From Crystallibacter degradans (lineage in GTDB: Bacteria; Actinomycetota; Actinomycetes; Actinomycetales; Micrococcaceae), in assembly GCF_012952295.1 (NCBI RefSeq), contig NZ_JABBCH010000025.1:1-38852 (forward strand): DNA of 38,852 nt. The letters are read 5' to 3'. Below are positions 1-6,525 of the stretch, in pieces (position 1 is the stretch's first letter; the number at the start of each line of letters is the position of its first letter). Position numbers and translations under genes: made by a program. The notes beneath the pieces were generated by a model that was not told the DNA's origin, did not search any database, and saw only the letters and a list, made by a program, of their open reading frames with translations.

Positions 1-915
1 ACCGGGGACACCGGCGGCACATCAGGCACGTCAACCTGCCTCGGGGGATCAAAAGTCACGAACACCCCAAGCATCCCGACCCTGCCGGGAAAATCAACCA
101 ACCACGCCGAGGACCTGAATAGTTACGCGGGGCTGGCTTTTCCCGTGATGGCTCTCCTGATCGGTTGGCGAGGGACCGCGGGCATCGCTGCCGTGGCCGT
201 ACTCGTCCTGCTGGCCTGCTCCTGGAACGTGGTTCCGGGCCGCGCTGCTCTTCCCGAAGGACCAGGTGCACGTTCCGCTAGCATCCGCCCACGGCCCGCT
301 GCGAATCGTGGGAAAGGCAAAGGCGCGGTCAAAACCGGAAACCTGCCCGTTTATGCGATCTATGCATTTCTGTCGGGAGCAGCGCTCCAAGCTACCAATG
401 TCTACCTTCCCCTCTTTTCCCAGCGTGAGCTGGACTTTTCGCTGTTGCTTGGCGGCATGACTGCGGCTGTTGCCGGTGGGGTAGGCATTGCCTCGCGCAT
501 CGCTTGGGGCCGCATTATTGCAAAGCGTGAGGACAGCTTCACGCTCCTGCTGGCCCTAGGTCTGGGGTCAGCACTGGGCTCCGTCCTGCTCCTCGCTGCA
601 GGGATACTGCATTGGAGCGTGCTTCTCTGGTCCGGCGTGGTGCTGCACGGCGCCATGGCTCTTGCCATCAATGTTGTGCTCATGGTCGCCGTGCTGCGCG
701 ATGCCAGCGGACAGAACGTCGGCGCATCCTCGGGAATCGTCGCGCTCGGCATGTACCTCGGGTTTGCCTTGGGGCCGCTGGCTATGGGCCTCGTTCTTGA
801 ATCCAAGCAGGGGTTCCTAGCGGGCTGGGCAGGCGCTGCCGCCACCTACTTAGTATGCGTCTTGCTGGTCACGGTAACAGCGAGGCGCCTCGGTGGTGCT
901 GCATCCGTCCCCTGA
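1..915 (+). CDS. MFS transporter, C-terminal part only (cut by window edge or N-terminally broken)
   Basis: This encodes the C-terminal half of a major facilitator superfamily efflux or uptake permease in the cytoplasmic membrane. The frame is open from base 1 to the TGA at 913-915; the first internal ATG is at 145. From about residue 48 on there are repeated hydrophobic segments, including the GWRG loop typical of the middle of MFS proteins, then a charged loop (residues about 85-110) and about six membrane segments. About 256 residues from the ATG compares with about 400 for the family, so the N-terminal helices are missing. The first 45 or so codons are Thr/Pro/Gly-rich and do not look like membrane helices, so the gene may be a truncated or rearranged copy rather than merely cut by the window. 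Substrate cannot be told. A hairpin follows the stop. Confidence 0.6.
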   Translation, partial: TGDTGGTSGTSTCLGGSKVTNTPSIPTLPGKSTNHAEDLNSYAGLAFPVMALLIGWRGTAGIAAVAVLVLLACSWNVVPGRAALPEGPGARSASIRPRPAANRGKGKGAVKTGNLPVYAIYAFLSGAALQATNVYLPLFSQRELDFSLLLGGMTAAVAGGVGIASRIAWGRIIAKREDSFTLLLALGLGSALGSVLLLAAGILHWSVLLWSGVVLHGAMALAINVVLMVAVLRDASGQNVGASSGIVALGMYLGFALGPLAMGLVLESKQGFLAGWAGAAATYLVCVLLVTVTARRLGGAASVP

Positions 916-977
916 GTTGGACTTCCGATGCAAGAAGATCCACGTACGGGAGCTGTGGACGTATCCGTGATTGGGGT

Positions 978-995
978 GAGCATTCTTCAATGCTC
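978..995 (+). terminator. Hairpin after the MFS gene
   Basis: A perfect 7-bp stem (GAGCATT / AATGCTC) with the tetraloop CTTC is followed by GTTTC. It lies 62 bases after the MFS stop codon. It has the shape of a rho-independent terminator with a weak T tract. Confidence 0.45.
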
Positions 996-1423
996 GTTTC
1001 TGGAATCTGCTGGCCATTACCACCGGCACGCCGAAATGAGATGTGTAGTCACTAGGGGATGCAGCAATTGAGGAACCCGAGCGGGCATTATTGCAGGCGG
1101 GGCAAACGCGAATCAAAGATGCCCGTGCCTGTAGGGAAACTCGATCGACAGCAGAGGGCTGTTTGTGTCGCGGTGAAGGACCGGCTTATGGGATAGCAAT
1201 ACGTTGAGCTGCGGCGTCGTACGGTTGCCGGAAGTCCGGTAGGAGATTGGAATCCCAAGATTGGCCGTTCGGGGACCGATAACAGATCTGCGTTGTCCTG
1301 ATGGCGGGCGTTCGGGAGTCGGCCGAACCTCGTCGACGCTGGATGCGGTGACGTTAGCGACCATTGGGCGAAGTGCCGGGCTAATCACTTGGAAGGACGG
1401 CTTGAGGTTTGCAGGTGAGGGGA
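996..1423. other. Gene-poor stretch
   Basis: I see no convincing gene here. Reading frames on both strands are open by chance but show arginine/serine/proline-rich translations with no recognisable domain and no good ribosome binding sites. It separates the MFS remnant from a small minus-strand gene. Confidence 0.4.
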
Positions 1424-1627
1424 TCAGGCCTCGGAGTGATGGATCTGGTATTCGTCGGTGGAGAGCATTCTGCGTTCCCCGGTCCGCAGGTCCCGGATCC
1501 ACACGACGTTCAGCTGCGGCATCGCGTCCTCCACGTATCCGTTGGAGCTGTGTCCATTCCAGCGGATGTCGACACGATCGCCGGATCGAAAAGTGGTGGA
1601 GTCAAGGGTGCCAGTGTTGTCCGTCAT
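1424..1627 (-). CDS. Small conserved-looking hypothetical protein, 67 aa
   Basis: A 67-residue acidic/polar protein of unknown function, predicted soluble and cytoplasmic. Support for it being real: it starts with ATG preceded by an AGGAAA ribosome binding site about 9 bases upstream, and its composition is protein-like (one WNGHSSNGYVEDAM stretch, then VVWIRDLRTGERR and a DEYQIHH tail). The alternating hydrophobic pattern suggests a small beta-strand fold; that is only an impression. No cysteines, signal peptide or membrane segment. It stands alone on the minus strand with no operon partner, and the 400 bases upstream hold no gene. I do not recognise the family. Confidence 0.55.
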   Translation of the reverse strand: MTDNTGTLDSTTFRSGDRVDIRWNGHSSNGYVEDAMPQLNVVWIRDLRTGERRMLSTDEYQIHHSEA

Positions 1628-2026
1628 TGATGAGGTTTCCTTTTTCTAGTGGTAGTCGAGCGGAGGCGTTGTGCGTCGGGAGGGGGCTATCGGAGGCACG
1701 GGCGATCCGAAGCAGGGGAGGCCGGGAAGCGCCGGGGCTGCCAGCACAACTCGGGGTCAGGGAGGCGTATGCTGAACCACGGTCCTCCTAGCCGGTCGAA
1801 GGCTGCGGTGGAGACCAGCTTCAGCGCCGGCTACCCGGAGGGCAGCGCAGAAGTGGCTTCTACGCCTAGAGAGTGATTGAACCCAAATCTGAGCGCTCCT
1901 GGTGCGGCAACAGAGCGTCCCGAATCAACCGGTTCTGCCCTGACTGTTGGAAGCGAATCGTAAGAGAAGACTTATCCATTCGGTCCGCGCGTCGTTTTCC
2001 GCATATTATGCGTGGGCATCGAATCC
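1628..2026. other. Gene-poor stretch downstream of glycerate kinase
   Basis: No supported gene. At its right edge lies a 9-bp inverted repeat, CGTGGGCAT at 2011-2019 and ATGCCCACG at 2070-2078, which straddles the stop codon of the glycerate kinase gene. A short palindrome CGCATA-T-TATGCG lies at 2000-2012. Either could be a weak terminator, but no T tract follows. Confidence 0.35.
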
Positions 2027-3013
2027 TCACGAACCGGGATGAGCAACAACAGCTGCCCCAGCATGCCGCATGCCCACGAAATCAGTGGCAATGATGACGT
2101 CTGCAAAGTTGTGGCCATAGTCTCCCAAATCTGTGGATACCGAACCGACAACGGCAAACACAGGAATATTTCGTATGGAACGCTGAACACGTGTCAGGAT
2201 GGCCGAGAGGATTTTCCCTTCCCCCGTCTGGGAGTCCAATCGCCCCTCACCCACGATGACGGCGTCAGCGCAGGAGAGACTGTCATCGAATCCTAAGGTG
2301 TCGAGCACGTAGTCCGCTCCGGAAACCAATTCCGCTCCAAAATGCGCCCACAGTCCGCCTGAGAATCCGCCGGCCGCCCCCGTACGGGGTTCCGATGAGG
2401 GATCACGGGGGAATTCCCGGGCTTGTTTCTGGAGCCTGTTGGTGAGTATTTCCACACAAGCCGCATCGGCGCCCTTCTGCGGGCCGAAGACGCGCGCCGC
2501 ATCCAAGAACGGGGTAACGACATCTGACAGGATGATGACACGCGATCCGCTCAGTCCCCCGGCTTCTTGAATCGCGCGAACCGCACCTGCCCCGCCGTCC
2601 GTGGTAGCCGAACCCCCGGCAGCAACAAGGATCTCCCCGGCGCCCCGTCGGACAGCTTCTACGATCATCATTCCGGTACCGTATGTGTCCGCCGTCAGGG
2701 GATCTCGGTAACCAGCATGCGGAACGGTGAGACCGCTGGCTTGCGCGAGTTCCACGACGGCCTTTCCGCTCTCTGACAGTCCGATGAACGCATCTATGTC
2801 CGCTCCCCAAGGGTTGCGCGCCTTTACGGGTATCGCTTTCGCCCCAAGAGTGTGTGAGAGGACATCGAATGTGCCTTCGCCGCCGTCGGCCACAGGAATC
2901 AGCAGTGGCTCGGCCTGGGCTTCGGATACACCCCCTGCAATCGCCCCTGCTACCTCCATCGCAGTGTATGTACCCTTGAAACTGTCGGGGGCAATCAGTA
3001 TCTTCATCTCCAT
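2027..3013 (-). CDS. Glycerate kinase (GarK/GlxK family), short at the C terminus
   Basis: Phosphorylates D-glycerate with ATP, normally to 2-phosphoglycerate in this family (type 1 glycerate kinases), bringing glyoxylate-, tartronate- or hydroxypyruvate-derived carbon into glycolysis; cytoplasmic. Seen: the family's N terminus MKILIAPDSFKGTYTA, the VADGGEGTFDVL motif (about residues 41-52), AAGGSATTDGGAGAVRA (about 130-146), FGPQKGAD and VGEGRLDSQTGEGK. The start ATG overlaps the stop of the upstream reductase gene by 10 bases, with CGGAGG just before it, so the two are translationally coupled. At 328 residues it lacks about 45-50 of the usual 370-380: the C-terminal helix that normally ends the family is replaced by a short tail (VVAHPGS). 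This suggests loss of the 3' end; activity is uncertain. Confidence 0.87.
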   Translation of the reverse strand: MEMKILIAPDSFKGTYTAMEVAGAIAGGVSEAQAEPLLIPVADGGEGTFDVLSHTLGAKAIPVKARNPWGADIDAFIGLSESGKAVVELAQASGLTVPHAGYRDPLTADTYGTGMMIVEAVRRGAGEILVAAGGSATTDGGAGAVRAIQEAGGLSGSRVIILSDVVTPFLDAARVFGPQKGADAACVEILTNRLQKQAREFPRDPSSEPRTGAAGGFSGGLWAHFGAELVSGADYVLDTLGFDDSLSCADAVIVGEGRLDSQTGEGKILSAILTRVQRSIRNIPVFAVVGSVSTDLGDYGHNFADVIIATDFVGMRHAGAAVVAHPGS

Positions 3014-3993
3014 GCCTCCGGGTTCACTGCATGGTGCGGTATCCTCCTAGCGGCGATGGCTATCGCGTTCTCTGCGCTGAGCCGGGACATCTCGCGGCGC
3101 ACTGGAACCGTGGCGCTGCCCAAGTGCGGCAGCAGAACTGTGTTCGGTAGTGCCGCGAGACCCGCGGTCAGGTGCGGCTCTTCCTCGAATACATCCAGGC
3201 CGGCCCCAGCGATCTGCCCGTCACGCAGGGCTTTCACCAACGCCTTCTCATCGACAATCGGGCCGCGGGCAGTGTTTACCAGAATGGCATTCGATTTCAT
3301 TCGACGCAGAACACTCTCGTCAACCAGATGCCGGGTCTGTTCGGACAGCGGCACATGTATCGATAGGAAATCACTCCGCTCCACCAACTCCTGCCAAGGC
3401 ACTTGTTGGGCCTTGCCGGCGAACTCCCCCAACTCTTCCTCACCCATCGCCCGGTCACCTGGTGGCCGAGGGGCGAAGATCACCTCCATCCCGAACCCCA
3501 GAGCCCTGCGTGCCGTGGCCCGCGCGATACGTCCGAACCCGGCAAGTCCCAGCACCTTGCCGGAAACATCATGCCCCAGCATCAATTCCGGCTCCCAGCC
3601 TCGGAAACCGCCGTCGCGGACTAAGCGGTCCGCTTCCACAATTCGACGGGCGGTGCCTAGGATGAGCAATAATGCGATGTCGGCCGTGGCGTTAGTCAAC
3701 ACTCCGGGGGTATTGCCGACCATGATGCCATGGCAGGTGGCCGCGTTGATGTCGATGTTGTTGAAACCCACGGCATAGTTGGCGATCCCTTTTATCCGCG
3801 CCTCGGCCAGTAGCGGTTCATCTACTTGGTCGCGCAGTTGGGTCAGCACTACGTCGAACTCGCCGGAAGCGCACAGGGAACGCAAGGTCCGGTAGTCCGG
3901 CTGTTCAGACAGGACGGTGACTGACCCCGCTTCCTCCAGTAGGGGAATCCCTGGATCGGGAATAGGCGTGGTGACAAGATACTGGCTGCCCAC
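3004..3993 (-). CDS. D-isomer-specific 2-hydroxyacid dehydrogenase (hydroxypyruvate/glyoxylate reductase type)
   Basis: NAD(P)H-dependent cytoplasmic reductase of 2-oxo acids, most plausibly hydroxypyruvate to D-glycerate or glyoxylate to glycolate. Seen: the substrate-domain region with YAVGFNNIDINAA, the Rossmann motif GLAGFGRIARATAR (about residues 149-162), and the three catalytic neighbourhoods of the family: ARGPIVDEKALV (Arg), LDVFEEEP (Glu) and LPHLGSAT (His). Length (329) is normal. Start is GTG, with AGGAG about 10 bases upstream. It is the first gene of a two-gene operon with glycerate kinase, whose ATG lies inside its end; the product of one is the substrate of the other, which is the main reason for preferring hydroxypyruvate/glyoxylate over other 2-oxo acids. 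Divergent from a LysR gene that may control it. Confidence 0.88.
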   Translation of the reverse strand: MGSQYLVTTPIPDPGIPLLEEAGSVTVLSEQPDYRTLRSLCASGEFDVVLTQLRDQVDEPLLAEARIKGIANYAVGFNNIDINAATCHGIMVGNTPGVLTNATADIALLLILGTARRIVEADRLVRDGGFRGWEPELMLGHDVSGKVLGLAGFGRIARATARRALGFGMEVIFAPRPPGDRAMGEEELGEFAGKAQQVPWQELVERSDFLSIHVPLSEQTRHLVDESVLRRMKSNAILVNTARGPIVDEKALVKALRDGQIAGAGLDVFEEEPHLTAGLAALPNTVLLPHLGSATVPVRREMSRLSAENAIAIAARRIPHHAVNPEAWR

Positions 3994-4168
3994 GATCAGC
4001 AGCTCCTGTAGTAGACGTCTGATGCAGATGACCCTGTAGCCGGTTCCCGGGCCCCAACCGTTTGCGCGTCAATACCGGCGGCTTTGTTCGAGTGTGGCGG
4101 AGTACTGTCAGATAGTGGATTCGTTACCATGAGACCTGAGCCTATATTTCTTCTACATTGCTTCGGAT

Positions 4169-4204
4169 CAATATAAGCAGATCAAATAGGATAATTACTC
4201 CTAT
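4169..4204. promoter_or_regulatory. Candidate LysR-type operator between reductase and LysR gene
   Basis: CAATATAAGCAG (4169-4180) is nearly identical to CAATATAAGTAG at 6419-6430 in front of hyuA. It is followed by an interrupted palindrome, ATAGGA-N7-TCCTAT (4186-4204), ending 25 bases before the LysR start. Inverted repeats of this kind next to a divergent LysR gene are usual binding sites for autoregulation; the assignment is inferred. Confidence 0.45.
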
Positions 4205-4228
4205 CCGAGATTGGCCCGAAGGGATCGC

Positions 4229-5161
4229 ATGGAACTTCGCGAAGCCCGCTATTTCCTTGCCGTTGTGCGCACCAAGAGCTTTAGTAAAGCGGCACGGGAA
4301 CTGCAGATGACGCAGCCTCCGCTGAGCCAGGCTATTCAGAAAATCGAGCGGGATACAGGCCTGGTCTTGTTCGAACGAAATAGCAGGACTGTTACCCCCA
4401 CCCAAGCGGCCCGCGCCATGGTACCGGAAGTGGAATCTCTTCTGCGCCGCAGCCAGGAGCTCGACATGCTCGCAAGGAGGTTGCGAGATCATCCCACCGA
4501 GACCTTGCCTCCATTGATTGTCCGAATTGGTTGTGTCCCGAGCGCACTGATCGGGTTCCTGCCTGGAATCATGCCTCTTATCTCGGGAGTGAGTCCAGTC
4601 ATATATGAGATGAATTCGGTTGACCAGCGGCGAGCCATCGATAGAAACGAAATCGACGTGGGATTTCTCCGGGACTGGCCAATCAATGATTCCAGGGTCC
4701 GGTTACTTTTCACAGAGCCCATGGTCGTCGTGCTGCCTGAAAAACATCCCTTGGCCGCATTTGAAACTGTCGCCTTAGCGGATCTGTCGCAGGAAGTATT
4801 CGTTCTTTTCCCCCGGGAAACTGCACCTGCAGCCTTTGATGCCATCACTGCTGCGTGTGCCGGGGCTGGGTACGCGCCTAATGTGCAGCACCTTGCTGCG
4901 AATGATCAGGCAATCTTCGGCCTGGTGGCCTGCGGCCAAGGGATTTCGCTGATACCGGCAATGTTGGGACGCCTGCATTTTCCAGGTGTGGTCCTGCGAC
5001 GACTGAACACAAATGATACGGCCGTGCCTCTGGGGGTGATTGCTCCCCGCAATGATCCCCAGAGGCACGGTGACGTATTTTATTCAGCTGGCATCGAACT
5101 TATAGGCCAGGAACAGCCGTGGGTTGCAGCACCCGAGAAGGTGCAAAGGCCTCCAAGTTAA
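4229..5161 (+). CDS. LysR-family transcriptional regulator
   Basis: DNA-binding regulator of 310 residues. Seen: N-terminal winged HTH (residues about 1-60) with the LysR signature FSKAARELQMTQPPLSQAIQ, a linker helix, and a type 2 periplasmic-binding-protein-like effector domain (about 90-300). I chose ATG 4229 (MELREARYF) rather than the in-frame TTG 18 bases upstream because GAAGGG lies at the right distance before it and LysR proteins begin just before the first helix. It is divergent from the reductase/glycerate kinase operon, and its 3' end overlaps the 3' end of the convergent flavoprotein gene by 62 bases. By position it is the likely regulator of the flanking catabolic genes; a motif upstream of it recurs in front of hyuA. 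Confidence 0.92.
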   Translation: MELREARYFLAVVRTKSFSKAARELQMTQPPLSQAIQKIERDTGLVLFERNSRTVTPTQAARAMVPEVESLLRRSQELDMLARRLRDHPTETLPPLIVRIGCVPSALIGFLPGIMPLISGVSPVIYEMNSVDQRRAIDRNEIDVGFLRDWPINDSRVRLLFTEPMVVVLPEKHPLAAFETVALADLSQEVFVLFPRETAPAAFDAITAACAGAGYAPNVQHLAANDQAIFGLVACGQGISLIPAMLGRLHFPGVVLRRLNTNDTAVPLGVIAPRNDPQRHGDVFYSAGIELIGQEQPWVAAPEKVQRPPS

Positions 5162-6251
5162 ACCCCGTTTCTTGATCGGTTGAAATGCGGGCCGCGATAT
5201 CACCGATAACCGGGGCGAGTTTGAAGCCATGCCCAGAAAACCCGGCGAGGATGATTCCGCGTCCAGTTGATTCGAAATTGCCGATGATCGGGTTGCGCTC
5301 GGGCAGGTAGGAATCGAGATGGACAGTGTGACGTACTGGTTCAGGGAATACCCCCGGGACCAATTCCGCCACCCTGTGACCGATGGCGCTGACAGTTTCA
5401 GCATCAAAATAGCGAATTAGGGAATCCGGGCTCTCAATCGGATCGAAGATATCGTTGACGCTGATCTTGACGCTAAATCCGTCAAGTACCGGCGCGCCAA
5501 AAATGTGGAAATCTTGGGTGTCTCGGATGAATGTAGGGAAAACGGCCGGCATGAATTCTGAAATCCGCAGTGGCGTGAACCAGGTCAAAAGCAGCGGTTT
5601 AATGACGAGAAGTCCTTTAAGTTCCGGCAGCAAACGATCAGTCCAAGCGCCGGAGGCAATGATGACTTTTCCGACTACATAGGTTCGGCGCTCCGTAGTG
5701 AGGTGGACTCCGTCCTCCTCGAATCGGATCTTCATGACCGGTTCATGTGCATGGAGATCGGCCCCGTTCTTCTTTGCCTGCTCCAGCGCTGACGTCACGG
5801 CCAGTTCTGGCCGAATCCCTCCTCCGAGGTGGTCTAGCACCCCAATCTCGCCTCCGGTCAACTTGTGCTGCGGGAAACGGCGCGCCAAGTCTGCGGAATC
5901 AAGGATCTCGTGCGGTAGATCGTAGTGGTCCACTGACGCAAAAACGTTTTCTAACTGGGGGGCATCGCCGAAGCCGATGGATAGTGTGCCGGTTGGTAGG
6001 AACAGCTCCCGCATGGACTTTTCCGATAGCTCCTGCCACAGCTTGCGTGCCTGGAGGAGGAAGGGGACAAAGCCCGGGTCCTCATGGTAAGCGGCGCGGA
6101 AGAGCCGGGATTCGCCGGCGGCAGATCCGTGGGCATGTCCCAGACCAAACTGTTCGAAACCCAAAACCCGTAACGAAGTTTGCTGGCTAAGACGCCAAGC
6201 TGCCATGGACCCCATCGTTCCAAGCCCCACCACTGCTACATCTGCATCCAC
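5100..6251 (-). CDS. FAD-dependent amine oxidoreductase, monomeric sarcosine oxidase / N-methyltryptophan oxidase-like, cysteine-free
   Basis: DAO-type flavoenzyme of 383 residues that probably oxidises a secondary or N-methyl amine (sarcosine-like) with O2 to imine/aldehyde and H2O2. Seen: N-terminal dinucleotide-binding motif VVGLGTMGSMAAWRL (residues 7-21), the GHAHGSAAGESRLFR stretch typical of the MSOX/SolA group, IIASGAWTDRLLPEL, and the C-terminal flavin motif AGFSGHGFKLAPVIGD. Family members carry FAD bound covalently to a cysteine near residue 310; here that place reads RHTVHLDSY and the whole protein has no cysteine, so FAD cannot be cysteine-linked. It starts 274 bases from divergent hyuA and probably shares its control region. 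Substrate could also be another N-alkyl amino acid. Confidence 0.85.
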   Translation of the reverse strand: MDADVAVVGLGTMGSMAAWRLSQQTSLRVLGFEQFGLGHAHGSAAGESRLFRAAYHEDPGFVPFLLQARKLWQELSEKSMRELFLPTGTLSIGFGDAPQLENVFASVDHYDLPHEILDSADLARRFPQHKLTGGEIGVLDHLGGGIRPELAVTSALEQAKKNGADLHAHEPVMKIRFEEDGVHLTTERRTYVVGKVIIASGAWTDRLLPELKGLLVIKPLLLTWFTPLRISEFMPAVFPTFIRDTQDFHIFGAPVLDGFSVKISVNDIFDPIESPDSLIRYFDAETVSAIGHRVAELVPGVFPEPVRHTVHLDSYLPERNPIIGNFESTGRGIILAGFSGHGFKLAPVIGDIAARISTDQETGFNLEAFAPSRVLQPTAVPGL

Positions 6252-6414
6252 TTCTAACTCCGTTCATAGTCAATTGTGGATCAATTTCAGCATGGCAAAC
6301 CTCAGCGAATCAATAGGGAATGCATATGAATAAGCGATGGCTCTAGTTGACTCGAATATAGGGTGGTGTTTCTTCTCCGCCCGCCTCAGGGAGCCGTGTG
6401 TAACAGCATCGTTC

Positions 6415-6438
6415 TTGACAATATAAGTAGTCTCTTAT
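6415..6438 (+). promoter_or_regulatory. Candidate hyuA promoter with overlapping LysR box
   Basis: A perfect -35 hexamer TTGACA (6415-6420) overlaps the shared motif CAATATAAGTAG (6419-6430) and an inverted repeat ATAAG-N6-CTTAT (6423-6438) of LysR-box type. No good -10 element lies 17 bases on; a poor one (TATGCA) sits at 15. A suboptimal promoter covered by an operator fits control by an activator. The region also lies upstream of the divergent flavoprotein gene. Confidence 0.45.
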
Positions 6439-6525
6439 GCAGGGATATTAAAAAAAGTATTAGACACAATAGTCAGGGGTGACGCAGAGTACATAGCAAC
6501 CACCGATGATCCAGAGAGGAAATTC

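Noticed and set aside
1113-1502. Minus-strand frame of 129 codons
   Set aside because: Overlaps the better-supported 67-aa gene in another frame, is Pro/Arg/Ser-rich, and has no ribosome binding site.
2000-2012. A third dif-like site at the palindrome CGCATATTATGCG
   Set aside because: It lacks the 6-base centre and the arms do not match the two dif-like sites.
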